Below, in pieces: positions 9,093 through 17,416 of a DNA stretch of 64,000 nt. Source of the stretch: Sphaerisporangium rubeum (GTDB taxonomy: Bacteria; Actinomycetota; Actinomycetes; Streptosporangiales; Streptosporangiaceae); the NCBI RefSeq assembly GCF_014207705.1, contig NZ_JACHIU010000001.1, forward strand, positions 372,001 to 436,000, read 5' to 3'. The translations under genes were made by a program, and so were the position numbers. Position 1 is the stretch's first letter, and each line of letters opens with the position of its first letter. The notes below the pieces were generated by a model. It saw nothing but the letters and a program-made list of their open reading frames with translations. It had not been told where the DNA came from and ran no database searches.

Positions 9093-11375
9093 GTGACGGT
9101 CACCGAGCAAGAGTTGACGGCGCACGACGCGGTCCTGCGGGCCGTGGAGCGGTGGACGGACGGCCTGCCGGACGTCGACCCGCGCCGGGTGGCGGCGAGG
9201 ACGGCCGCCGGGCTGCACGACGGCGCGAGCGCCGGCGAGGTGGAACTGCTGACGATCCAGACGGCCGCGGAGCTGACCGGCGAGGAGCCTCAGTACTCGC
9301 GGCTGGCCGCGCGGCTGCTGGCGGCGCGGATCGGCGACGAGGTGCGCGGCCAGGGGCCGCGGTCGTTCAGCGAGGCGATCGGTCTCGGCCACCGGCTGGG
9401 GCTCGTCGGCGACCCGACGGCGCGGTTCGTCGCGGCGCACGCGGCGGAGCTGGACGGCGCGGTGGACACCGCGGCCGACCTGCGGTTCGAGTACTTCGGG
9501 CTGCGGACGGTGCACGACAGGTACCTGCTGCGGCACCCGGTGACGCGGCTGGTGGTCGAGACGCCGCAGTACTGGCTGCTGCGGGTGGCGTGCGGGCTGG
9601 CCGGGTCGCCGGCCGAGGCGATCGGGTTCTACCGGCTGATGTCGTCGCTGGCGTACCTGCCGAGTTCGCCGACGCTGTTCAACTCCGGCACCCGGCACAC
9701 CCAGATGTCCTCGTGCTACCTGGTCGACTCGCCGCGTGACGACCTCGGCTCGATCTACAGCCGCTACACGCAGGTGGCGCACCTGTCGAAGTTCGCCGGC
9801 GGCATCGGGATCTCGTGGTCGCGGGTGCGGTCGCGCGGCGCGCTGATCCGCGGCACCAACGGCCGGTCCAACGGCATCGTGCCGTGGCTGCGCACACTGG
9901 ACGCCTCGGTGGCGGCCGTCAACCAGGGGGGACGCCGCAAAGGCGCCGCGTGCGTCTACCTGGAGCCGTGGCACCCGGACGTCGAGGAGTTCCTCGAACT
10001 GCGGGACAACACCGGCGAGCACGCGCGCCGTACGCACAACCTGAACCTCGCCAACTGGGTGCCTGACGAGTTCATGCGCCGCGTGGAGGCCGGCGGCGTG
10101 TGGTCGCTGTTCGACCCCGACGAGGTGCCGGAGCTTCCCGACCTGTGGGGTGACGAGTTCGACGCCGCGTACCGTGAGGCGGAGGCCGCGGGACGGTACG
10201 TGCGGCAGGTGGCGGCCCGCGACCTGTACGCCAAGATGATGCGCACGCTGGCGCAGACCGGCAACGGCTGGATGACGTTCAAGGACACCGCGAACCGGCT
10301 GTGCAACCAGGCCGCAGAGCCCGGCAACGTGGTGCACCTGTCGAACCTGTGCACCGAGATCATCGAGGTGTCGAGCGACACCGAGACCGCGGTGTGCAAC
10401 CTCGGCTCGGTCAACCTGGCGGCCCACCTCGGCGCCGGCGGCATGGACTGGGACCGGCTGCGCGCGACGGTGCGCACCGCCGTCACGTTCCTGGACCGTG
10501 TGATCGACGTCAACTACTACCCCAGCGAGGAGGCCGCGGCGAGCAACCCGCGCTGGCGGCCGGTGGGGCTCGGCGTCATGGGGTTGCAGGACGTGTTCTT
10601 CGCGCTGCGCCTGCCGTTCGACTCCGCCGAGGCCAAGGAGCTGTCCACCCGGATCGCCGAGGAGATCTACCTGGCCGCGCTGGACACCTCCGCGGACCTC
10701 GCGGCGCGCTTCGGCCCGCATCCGGCGTACCGGCAGACCTGGGCCGCCAGGGGACGACTCCAGCCGGACCTGTGGAGCCTGCCGCCGTCCCCGCGCTGGG
10801 ACGAGGTACGGGCCAAGATCGCCGAGCACGGGCTGCGCAACAGCCTGCTGGTGGCGATCGCGCCGACCGCGACCATCGCCTCCATCGCCGGCTGCCACGA
10901 GTGCGTCGAGCCGCAGGTGTCCAACCTGTTCAAGCGCGAGACCCTCAGCGGCGAATTCCTGCAGATCAACAACGCGCTGGTGGCCGAGCTGAAATCCAGA
11001 GGGCTGTGGACCGAGCGGGTGCGGGCCGCGATCCGGCGGGCCGAGGGCTCGGTGCGGGACGTCACCGGGTTGCCGGCCGAGGTGCGGCACCTGTTCCGCA
11101 CGGCGTGGGAACTGCCGCAGCGCGCTCTGATCGACATGGCGGCGGCCCGCGCGCCGTACATCGACCAGAGCCAGTCGCTCAACCTGTTCCTGGCCTCCCC
11201 CACCATCGACAAGCTGTCCTCGATGTACCTGTACGCCTGGAAGTCGGGCCTGAAGACCACCTACTACCTGCGGTCCCGGCCCGCCACCCGCATCCAGCAG
11301 GCCACCGTGCCGATCGCCGAGGAGACCGTCGCGTGCTCGCTGGAGAACCCCGAGTCCTGCGAGGCGTGCCAGTGA
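9093..11375 (+). CDS. nrdA: Class I ribonucleoside-diphosphate reductase, large (alpha) subunit
   Basis: This subunit reduces ribonucleotides to deoxyribonucleotides using a thiyl radical. The 760-residue protein has the family blocks SSPTLFNSGT with the following Cys pair region, and NLCTEI holding the thiyl-radical Cys. It also has CNLGSVNL and the carboxy-terminal redox pair CEAC three residues from the end. The N-terminus starts just after where an ATP cone normally lies, so the usual allosteric activity cone seems absent or reduced. Start: GTG at 9093, with GAGGAG at 9081-9086. Its stop overlaps the GTG of nrdB by 4 nt. Regulation is by the upstream B12 riboswitch. Confidence 0.95.
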   Translation: MTVTEQELTAHDAVLRAVERWTDGLPDVDPRRVAARTAAGLHDGASAGEVELLTIQTAAELTGEEPQYSRLAARLLAARIGDEVRGQGPRSFSEAIGLGHRLGLVGDPTARFVAAHAAELDGAVDTAADLRFEYFGLRTVHDRYLLRHPVTRLVVETPQYWLLRVACGLAGSPAEAIGFYRLMSSLAYLPSSPTLFNSGTRHTQMSSCYLVDSPRDDLGSIYSRYTQVAHLSKFAGGIGISWSRVRSRGALIRGTNGRSNGIVPWLRTLDASVAAVNQGGRRKGAACVYLEPWHPDVEEFLELRDNTGEHARRTHNLNLANWVPDEFMRRVEAGGVWSLFDPDEVPELPDLWGDEFDAAYREAEAAGRYVRQVAARDLYAKMMRTLAQTGNGWMTFKDTANRLCNQAAEPGNVVHLSNLCTEIIEVSSDTETAVCNLGSVNLAAHLGAGGMDWDRLRATVRTAVTFLDRVIDVNYYPSEEAAASNPRWRPVGLGVMGLQDVFFALRLPFDSAEAKELSTRIAEEIYLAALDTSADLAARFGPHPAYRQTWAARGRLQPDLWSLPPSPRWDEVRAKIAEHGLRNSLLVAIAPTATIASIAGCHECVEPQVSNLFKRETLSGEFLQINNALVAELKSRGLWTERVRAAIRRAEGSVRDVTGLPAEVRHLFRTAWELPQRALIDMAAARAPYIDQSQSLNLFLASPTIDKLSSMYLYAWKSGLKTTYYLRSRPATRIQQATVPIAEETVACSLENPESCEACQ

Positions 11376-12391
11376 CCGCGACACAGGAGACCCCGATGCT
11401 GCTCGACCCCGGCATGAACCTCACGCTGCGGCCCATGCGCTACCCACTGTTCTTCGACCGCTTCCGCGACGCGATCAAGAACACCTGGACCGTGGAGGAG
11501 GTGGACCTGCACTCCGACCTCGCCGACCTCGACCGGCTGTCCCCGGCGGAACGGCACCTGGTCGGCCGCCTCGTGGCGTTCTTCGCCACCGGCGACACCA
11601 TCGTCGCCAACAACCTGGTGCTCAACCTGTACCAGCACGTCAACGCGCCGGAGGCCCGGCTGTACCTGTCGCGCCAGCTCTTCGAGGAGGCCGTGCACGT
11701 CCAGTTCTACCTGAACCTGCTCGACACCTACGTCCCCGACGAGACCGAACGCGCCGAGGCGTTCGCCGCGGTGGAGAACATCCCGTCCATCCGGCGCAAG
11801 GCCGAGTTCTGTTTCCGCTGGATCGACTCCCTGGCCGGCCTGCGGACCCTGTCCACCAAGCAGGACCGGCGCGCGTTCCTGCTGAACCTCATCTGTTTCG
11901 CCGCCTGCATCGAGGGCCTGTTCTTCTACGGCGCCTTCGCGTACGTGTACTTCCTGCGTTCGCGGGGCCTGCTCAACGGCCTCGCCTCCGGCACCAACTG
12001 GGTCTTCCGCGACGAGTCCATGCACATGGCCTTCGCCTTCGACGTCATCGACGTGGCACGCGCCGAGGAACCGGACCTGTTCGACGACGACCTCAAGGCC
12101 GACGTGCGGCGCATGCTGGCCGAGGCCGTGGACTGCGAGGCGCAGTTCGCCGAGGACCTGCTCGGCCACGGCGTCCCCGGCCTGTCCCTGGCCGGCATGC
12201 GCGCCTACCTGGAGCACGTCGCCGACCGCCGCCTGGCCCAGCTCGGCATTCCCCCGCTGTACGGGTCGCGCAACCCCTTCACGTTCATGGAGCTGCAGGA
12301 CGTGCAGGAGCTGTCCAACTTCTTCGAGCGCCGGGTGTCGTCCTACCAGGTCGCCGTCACCGGAAGCGTCTCCTTCGACGCCGACTTCTGA
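11372..12391 (+). CDS. nrdB: Class I ribonucleoside-diphosphate reductase, small (beta) subunit
   Basis: The radical-generating diiron subunit, 339 residues. Ligands and the radical site are visible: Asp in FFATGDTIVANN, the E-x2-H pair and the tyrosyl-radical Tyr in EEAVHVQFY, Glu in ACIEGLFF, and the second E-x2-H in FRDESMHM. The C-terminal tail (SVSFDADF) fits the subunit-binding peptide. The GTG at 11372 overlaps the nrdA stop. An ATG at 11396 with AGGAGA at 11385-11390 is an alternative start, 8 codons later. The two subunits form one B12-controlled transcription unit ended by a hairpin. Confidence 0.95.
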   Translation: MTATQETPMLLDPGMNLTLRPMRYPLFFDRFRDAIKNTWTVEEVDLHSDLADLDRLSPAERHLVGRLVAFFATGDTIVANNLVLNLYQHVNAPEARLYLSRQLFEEAVHVQFYLNLLDTYVPDETERAEAFAAVENIPSIRRKAEFCFRWIDSLAGLRTLSTKQDRRAFLLNLICFAACIEGLFFYGAFAYVYFLRSRGLLNGLASGTNWVFRDESMHMAFAFDVIDVARAEEPDLFDDDLKADVRRMLAEAVDCEAQFAEDLLGHGVPGLSLAGMRAYLEHVADRRLAQLGIPPLYGSRNPFTFMELQDVQELSNFFERRVSSYQVAVTGSVSFDADF

Positions 12392-12397
12392 AAGGCC

Positions 12398-12429
12398 CCG
12401 CGGCGGCGCCTGGAGGGGTGCCGCCGCGG
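12398..12429. terminator. Terminator hairpin after nrdAB
   Basis: A 10-bp perfect GC stem pairs 12398-12407 with 12420-12429 around a 12-base loop. It lies between the convergent nrdB and membrane-protein genes and probably serves both directions. Confidence 0.8.
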
Positions 12430-12435
12430 CGACGG

Positions 12436-13758
12436 TCAGGTGGCGAACAGCAGGAACAGGCCCAAGGCGGTGTACAGCAGCATCAGCACCAGCAGCGGGA
12501 CCTGGCCCGCGACCGCGGTCCTGCGGTCGAACAGGCGGAGCGCGCGGTCGTGCGCGAGCACGGTGCCGAGGACGTGGCCGATGACGATCACCGTCACCTG
12601 GAGCATGGCCGTCCCCGCCGGTGACGTCCCGAACGCCTGGACCTTCCACCCGCCGGTGCCGAGCCAGTTCGCTCCGGTGCCGAGCGGGTCGGACAGCAGG
12701 GCCAGGGTGCGCTGTCCTTCCAGGACGAACAGGGTGAAGTAGTGCGCCACGAGGTAGCCGACGGCGATCGGGACGATCGAGTGCGCCAGTTCACCGGCGA
12801 GTTCGCGCGCGGACCGGCCGGTGCGTCTCGCGGCGAGGCCGGTCGTGGCGAGGTACGCGGCGAGCACGAAGGCGATCACCAGCATCAGGCCCGCCGTGCC
12901 GGCCACCGGCGCGGGGACGATGCCGTTCTGCAGCACGCGGACCCACACCGGTGCGTTGGACAGGCTGTCGTACATCGTGGACCCGAGCAGCACCACGACG
13001 AACGCCACGAGGCCGGGGGCCGGTCGCAGGCCCGCGATGCCGTCGAGCGGATGCCGCCAGACGAGTGTCCCGTCCTCGCGCCGCGCCACCAGAGCCAGCC
13101 GGCCCGCGACGGCGCTGTAGGCCTCGAACGCGTCACCGCGGTCGAACCATCGCGATCCGTACACGGCCGCGCCGGCGAGCATGGCGAGCGCGTACACGCC
13201 GAGCCACACGCCGAGCACGGGAAGGGTCGCGCGCTGCGGCGCCACCAGCTCCAGCCAGACGAAGGCGAACAACCCGGCGGCGGCCGGCCAGTAGCCGAGC
13301 CCGGCGGGGAGCTCACGCGGGCCGCGCAGCGGGTCGCGCCGCAGGGCCAGGCACACCAGCAGGTGCACGGTGCGCAGCGGGTTCAGGGCCCGCCACACCG
13401 GGCCGAACACCAGCGACAGCGGCAGCAGGCCGACCCAGAACAGGACGTACACCACCCCGGCCGTGGGGTTCTCCGCGGTATGCGGCCCGGCGAAGCCGAT
13501 CAGGAAGTAGACGGTCGCGGCGAGGCCCACGAGCCGCCACACCCAGGGCCAGGCGGGGGAGTCCGCGGCGCGCCGCAGCCAGGACGGCAGGGGCCGCGGG
13601 TCGGCCGCCTCGCCGCCGAGCCGGGGCTCGCGCCACAGCAGGCCGAGCGCGGCGAACGACACCACCAGCGCGACCAGCGCGCCGGTCAGCGCGAGACCGA
13701 AGGGGATGGGAAGGTCCTGGCGTTCTCCGACGCCGTGCGCGAGCAGCACCCCGGTCAC
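12436..13758 (-). CDS. Polytopic membrane protein linked to copper proteins
   Basis: A 440-residue integral membrane protein with roughly ten to twelve hydrophobic segments. It opens with a short LLAHGVGERQDLPIPFGLAL segment. I do not recognise a catalytic or transport signature. The GTG start at 13758 overlaps the stop of the cupredoxin-like lipoprotein by 4 nt, so it is translated together with it. The CopC-like gene just upstream makes a role in copper handling or cytochrome oxidase assembly plausible, but that is inference from neighbours. Similar orphan membrane proteins beginning in this way are common in actinobacteria. Confidence 0.7.
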   Translation of the reverse strand: MTGVLLAHGVGERQDLPIPFGLALTGALVALVVSFAALGLLWREPRLGGEAADPRPLPSWLRRAADSPAWPWVWRLVGLAATVYFLIGFAGPHTAENPTAGVVYVLFWVGLLPLSLVFGPVWRALNPLRTVHLLVCLALRRDPLRGPRELPAGLGYWPAAAGLFAFVWLELVAPQRATLPVLGVWLGVYALAMLAGAAVYGSRWFDRGDAFEAYSAVAGRLALVARREDGTLVWRHPLDGIAGLRPAPGLVAFVVVLLGSTMYDSLSNAPVWVRVLQNGIVPAPVAGTAGLMLVIAFVLAAYLATTGLAARRTGRSARELAGELAHSIVPIAVGYLVAHYFTLFVLEGQRTLALLSDPLGTGANWLGTGGWKVQAFGTSPAGTAMLQVTVIVIGHVLGTVLAHDRALRLFDRRTAVAGQVPLLVLMLLYTALGLFLLFAT

Positions 13759-14129
13759 CGGACGAGGAGCTGGAACAACGGGAGCTCCTGCTTGTGGACC
13801 TCGACCTCGTAGATCCCCGGCGCGTCGGCCACGAACTCGATGGTGCCGGCGACCCCCGGCGTGAGGTCCAGCCTCTTGTCGAAACCGTGGACATGCGCCT
13901 GGTCGGCGACGTCGCTCGTCACGGTGATCCTCATGGCCTGGCCGCGCGTCACCTCGACCCGCGTGAACGGCGGGGACACGGCGCCGCCGGCGATGGTGAT
14001 CACCATCTCCTTCACCGGCCCGGTGGCGGCCGGGGCCGGCGTGCCGCCGCCGCACGCCGTCACGGCCAGAAGCAGGGTGAGGGCGAGCATCGCCAGGGTC
14101 GCGGCGGCGGACCGCCGGGGGTGATTCAT
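13755..14129 (-). CDS. Cupredoxin-like lipoprotein
   Basis: A 124-residue lipoprotein. The signal peptide ends in a lipobox, VTAC, at about residue 25, followed by a GGG/Pro/Ala linker. The mature part is a small beta sandwich with HVHGFDKRLDL and a terminal EVEVHKQELPLFQLLV, matching actinobacterial cupredoxin-like lipoproteins. These carry a His-rich metal site but no Cys ligand. Start: ATG at 14129, because the longer frame to 14273 adds only low-complexity sequence overlapping the upstream gene. It is coupled to the downstream membrane protein and probably binds copper outside the membrane. Confidence 0.75.
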   Translation of the reverse strand: MNHPRRSAAATLAMLALTLLLAVTACGGGTPAPAATGPVKEMVITIAGGAVSPPFTRVEVTRGQAMRITVTSDVADQAHVHGFDKRLDLTPGVAGTIEFVADAPGIYEVEVHKQELPLFQLLVR

Positions 14130-14154
14130 GGGGGCTCCAGGAACGGGGTCGGTA

Positions 14155-15009
14155 CTACTGCCGGCGTTTGCGCGCCGCGGAGGCGCTCGCCGGACGGCGG
14201 CCCTTCGACCCGGGGGAACGAGAGGTGGGACCGGGACGGCGTCCCCGGGGCCCGGGGACACGAGAGGCGGCACGGGGACGGCGGAGCGCGGGCCAGGCGA
14301 TCAGGACGCCGGCCCCGGCGACCAGCAGGACCGGCACGAGCCAGACCGAGACGCCGTCGCCGTCCTGCGACACGGGGCTCCTCTGCGGCTGCTGCGTCTG
14401 CGGCTGCTGCGACGGGGCCTGCTGCGGCTGCGCCTGCTGTGAGGTGGCCTGCGGCGCCGCGCTGGACGGACCCTGCTCGATGGCGGCGAGCAGTTCCGGC
14501 AGCGGTTCGTCGGCGGGGGGCTGCCAGCCGGGTGGCGCCGCGGTGACGCGGCCGGTGTAGGTGAAGCGGAGTTCGCCTTCGACCTTCTCGCCGTCGGAGG
14601 CCACGGTCTTGTACCGGGCCACGTAGGTGCCCTTCCCCGGCCAGTGGCTCACGGGGACGGTCACGGGGAACCCGGTGTGGTAGAACTGCGGTTCCCACAC
14701 CCCGTTCACGAGGTTCAGCTCGCGCACCGGCTCGTCGAGGGGGAACGGCTCGGAGTGCCACCAGCGCTGGTCGACCCGCTGGCCGTTCGGCGCCGTCACG
14801 GTGAAGTACGCGAACGACGCGGGCTTCTCGGTGAAGGCCAGTGACAGCGACTCGACCGGCTCGTCGAGCTTGCTGCCTTCCGCCGGTGTGGAGACGACGA
14901 GACGGCCGTGCGCGTACGCCGCCGGAGCCCCGAGGACGAAGACGCTCAAACCCATCGCGACCAGGGCTGACACGACAACGGCCAGCAGACGGGTCACTAC
15001 GCGCCTCAC
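14155..15009 (-). CDS. CopC-like copper-binding protein with C-terminal membrane anchor
   Basis: A 284-residue protein: signal peptide (VVTRLLAVVVSALVAMG), then a mature start AHGRLVVSTPAEG typical of CopC, where the first His binds Cu(II). The CopC domain continues through LAFTEKP and ends near residue 165. A Q/P-rich linker, one membrane helix (VWLVPVLLVAGAGVLIAW) and a basic tail follow. The usual SADGH segment reads ASDGEKVEG, so the conserved second His is replaced by Glu and the metal site may be altered. Start: GTG at 15009, with GGAGG at 15014-15018. It heads the copper gene set. Confidence 0.82.
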   Translation of the reverse strand: MRRVVTRLLAVVVSALVAMGLSVFVLGAPAAYAHGRLVVSTPAEGSKLDEPVESLSLAFTEKPASFAYFTVTAPNGQRVDQRWWHSEPFPLDEPVRELNLVNGVWEPQFYHTGFPVTVPVSHWPGKGTYVARYKTVASDGEKVEGELRFTYTGRVTAAPPGWQPPADEPLPELLAAIEQGPSSAAPQATSQQAQPQQAPSQQPQTQQPQRSPVSQDGDGVSVWLVPVLLVAGAGVLIAWPALRRPRAASRVPGPRGRRPGPTSRSPGSKGRRPASASAARKRRQ

Positions 15010-15482
15010 AGGCACCTCCGCTGTCCGCCTCACTTTTCTCGCGAGGTTAACCTTTCCAGCTCCGTCTGAACAGAAGTTTCGCCTGATCTGACGAAACCTG
15101 GGGGAAATCCGACGTCTGCGGTCAGACCGGCTTCCCGACCGGACTGCGATCCGCACCCACCTCGTCACCCCTGGCCACCGTCATCCGAGGACCCCCGCGG
15201 GCTCGTCCGCTCTCCAGGCGGAGCCCTCTGTTCTTCGCGCTTTCCTCAAAACAAGGCCGCGAACAGGCAGAAGACCTTCTCGGTGCGGCGGAGGCGCGGT
15301 ACGGTCCTCGCCGTGCCACTGACTGCGGCAGTTGCGACTGCGTAAAGCCGCTAAAAGACGGATGGGCCGTCGTCAGGTCTCCATATGTCACGAACGGCCG
15401 GGGCTTGTCACTCTCCATTTGTCTCGCCGCTCCGGTCAGGACACCCCTTCCTGGCCGGGACCCTGACCGAAGGAGAAGACTC
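15010..15482. other. Divergent intergenic region between CopC-like and secreted-protein genes; no gene seen
   Basis: About 470 nt separate the divergent genes. The part 15040-15110 is relatively AT-rich and may hold the copper-operon promoter. The plus-strand gene has AGGAGAAGAC at 15471-15480 as its ribosome site. I see no convincing ORF, RNA or operator. Confidence 0.5.
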
Positions 15483-16586
15483 GTGATCCGAGTCCTCAGG
15501 GCCGCCGTCGTCACGGTGGCCGCGCTGGCGCTGTTCAGCGGAACCGCACTGGCCGCTCCCCCCGACCCGGCACCGGCCGCGGACGGTGTGTCCGCCGTCA
15601 CCGGCCGCCTCGCCGCGCGGGTCGCCGCGGCACTGGCCGACCGCGGGTTCCGTGACCGCGCCGTGGCCGCCACTGTCTCGCGGGCCACTGTCTCGCGGGC
15701 CGCCGACCTGCTGACGCTCAGCGCGGGCACCGGCCTCGCCGGCGCCGTCCGCACGGCCAACCAGGCCGTGCTCGCCGCCAAGGGCCTCCCCGCGGACGGC
15801 GGATCGCTCCTGCGGCTGCGCCTCGCCACCGACGCGATGCGGGCCGGCCTCTCCCGTGGCGAGGTGCCACTCGTCGCGGCGGCCCCCACCGACGACGAGG
15901 TCACCTCGATCACCGCCTACGACCCGCTCGGCGGTCAGGTGGCCCTCGACCCGGCCAAGGCCCCCGCGCGGCCGGTGCTGGTGGTCGAGGTCGACGTGGC
16001 CAAGGCGCTGCCGATGGGGATCGACCTCATGCGCAGGACGCTGTCCGCGCGCGGCCTGACCGAGGCGAGGCCGCTCGCGGCCCGCCAGGCCAACACCGGG
16101 TACTGGGCCACCAAGGTCACCGCGGTCCGCCTGTCGGACGACCAGGAGCCGTGGATCAAGGGGGACGCCGAGATCTACAGCGTCGTCGGCGGCTTCGGCC
16201 TGGACGGCAAGGCGACCGTGAGCATCGTGCAGATGCCGTACCTCGACAACGACCAGACGACGTACTACCCGAACCAGCTCCTCGTCCACTTCAACGGCTA
16301 CAAGTACAACCTGGCCGACGTCGTGATGATGGAGGACGACGGCGACACCAACTACCAGGCCCTCGCGCAGGCCATCGCCACGGCGCTGCTGACCATCGCC
16401 GACGGCGGCGTCTACGTCCCGCTGGTCAACGCGATCCTCTCCGCCATCCCCACCTCCTGGTGGACCGACGACCCCGACTACGTGGACTCCTGGTACACCC
16501 TGTCCACCACGGCCGGCGGCCGGCTGAACGGCGCGCGCGGCAACGGCTGGATGGACGTGACCCCCTACTGGGTGTCCCAGCTGTGA
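15483..16586 (+). CDS. Secreted protein resembling the DUF3103 family
   Basis: A 367-residue protein with a clear signal peptide (VIRVLRAAVVTVAALALFSGTALA, cleavage near residue 25). The C-terminal half holds strongly patterned segments such as EIYSVVGGFGLDGKA, MPYLDNDQTTYYPNQ and ADVVMMEDDGDTNYQALAQA. It closes with SWWTDDPDYVDSWYTL and GNGWMDVTPYWV. This looks like the DUF3103 family of unknown function; the acidic DNDQTT and MEDDGD stretches could bind calcium. Start: GTG at 15483, with AGGAGA 7 nt upstream. It is followed by a strong terminator and is a monocistronic unit. Confidence 0.7.
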   Translation: MIRVLRAAVVTVAALALFSGTALAAPPDPAPAADGVSAVTGRLAARVAAALADRGFRDRAVAATVSRATVSRAADLLTLSAGTGLAGAVRTANQAVLAAKGLPADGGSLLRLRLATDAMRAGLSRGEVPLVAAAPTDDEVTSITAYDPLGGQVALDPAKAPARPVLVVEVDVAKALPMGIDLMRRTLSARGLTEARPLAARQANTGYWATKVTAVRLSDDQEPWIKGDAEIYSVVGGFGLDGKATVSIVQMPYLDNDQTTYYPNQLLVHFNGYKYNLADVVMMEDDGDTNYQALAQAIATALLTIADGGVYVPLVNAILSAIPTSWWTDDPDYVDSWYTLSTTAGGRLNGARGNGWMDVTPYWVSQL

Positions 16587-16590
16587 CCTC

Positions 16591-16629
16591 GGAGCCCGGC
16601 CGTGGCGTGACACGTCCCGGCCGGGCTCC
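16591..16629. terminator. Terminator hairpin
   Basis: A perfect 12-bp stem pairs 16591-16602 with 16618-16629 around a 15-base loop, directly after the secreted-protein stop. It insulates the two-component genes downstream. Confidence 0.82.
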
Positions 16630-16701
16630 CCGGCGGAGGTGCACGGGATCTGCACATCTCGGTACCGTCCGTCTGCACGGGAGAGCCCTACGCTCTCGTC
16701 C

Positions 16702-17391
16702 ATGGCCACCCCCAGGCAGCGGCGCGTCCTCGTGGTCGAGGACGACCAGACGATCGCCGACGCGGTGTCGCTCCGGCTGACAGCCGAGGGCTTCGACGTA
16801 CGGATCGCCGGTGACGGCGGGACGGCGCTCACCCAGTACGCCAAGGCGGAGCCGGACCTCGTCGTGCTCGACCGGCTGCTGCCGGGCCTCGACGGCCTCG
16901 AGGTCTGCCGCCGCATGCAGGCCGCGCGTCCCGTCCCGGTGCTCATGCTCACCGCGCTCGGCGAGGAGACCGATGTCCTGGTCGGCCTCGGCGTGGGTGC
17001 GGACGACTACATCACCAAGCCGTTCAGCATGCGCGAACTCGTCGCGAGGATCCACGCGCTGCTGCGGCGGGTGGAACGCGCCGGTCTGCTCGCGCACGAG
17101 GACACGGTGATCCGCGTCGGCGACGTCGAGATCGACACGGCCGAGCGCCGGGTCTTCGTCCGAGGCGCCGAGGCGCAGCTCACCAGGACCGAGTTCGACC
17201 TGCTCCGCAGGCTCGCGGAACGGCCGGGCCAGGTGCTCGAGCGCGAGCGGCTGCTGTCGGACATCTGGGGGTTCTCCGAGGCCGCCGCGACCAGGACCGT
17301 CGACAGCCACGTGCGCGCGCTGCGCCGCAAACTCGGCCCCGGCGTGGTCAGGACGGTTCACGGAGTCGGCTACGCACTGGCCCGTCCATGA
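16702..17391 (+). CDS. OmpR/PhoB-type two-component response regulator
   Basis: A 229-residue regulator. The receiver domain starts with VLVVEDDQT (acidic pair), has the phospho-Asp in LVVLDRLLPGLDG near residue 54, the Thr in LMLTALG and the Lys in DDYITKPFS. A winged-helix DNA-binding domain covers about residues 135-229 (LTRTEFDLLRRLAERPGQV and TVDSHVRALRRKLG). The ATG at 16702 gives the standard N-terminus. The histidine kinase gene follows 25 nt later, so the two form an operon. Confidence 0.93.
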   Translation: MATPRQRRVLVVEDDQTIADAVSLRLTAEGFDVRIAGDGGTALTQYAKAEPDLVVLDRLLPGLDGLEVCRRMQAARPVPVLMLTALGEETDVLVGLGVGADDYITKPFSMRELVARIHALLRRVERAGLLAHEDTVIRVGDVEIDTAERRVFVRGAEAQLTRTEFDLLRRLAERPGQVLERERLLSDIWGFSEAAATRTVDSHVRALRRKLGPGVVRTVHGVGYALARP

Positions 17392-17416
17392 TCGTCGGCG
17401 AGCGGGAGGCGACACG

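Noticed and set aside
8967-11384. Long 805-residue open frame on the minus strand opposite nrdA
   Set aside because: It is antisense to a clear ribonucleotide reductase, is Arg/Gly/His-rich without domains, and reflects high-GC codon bias.
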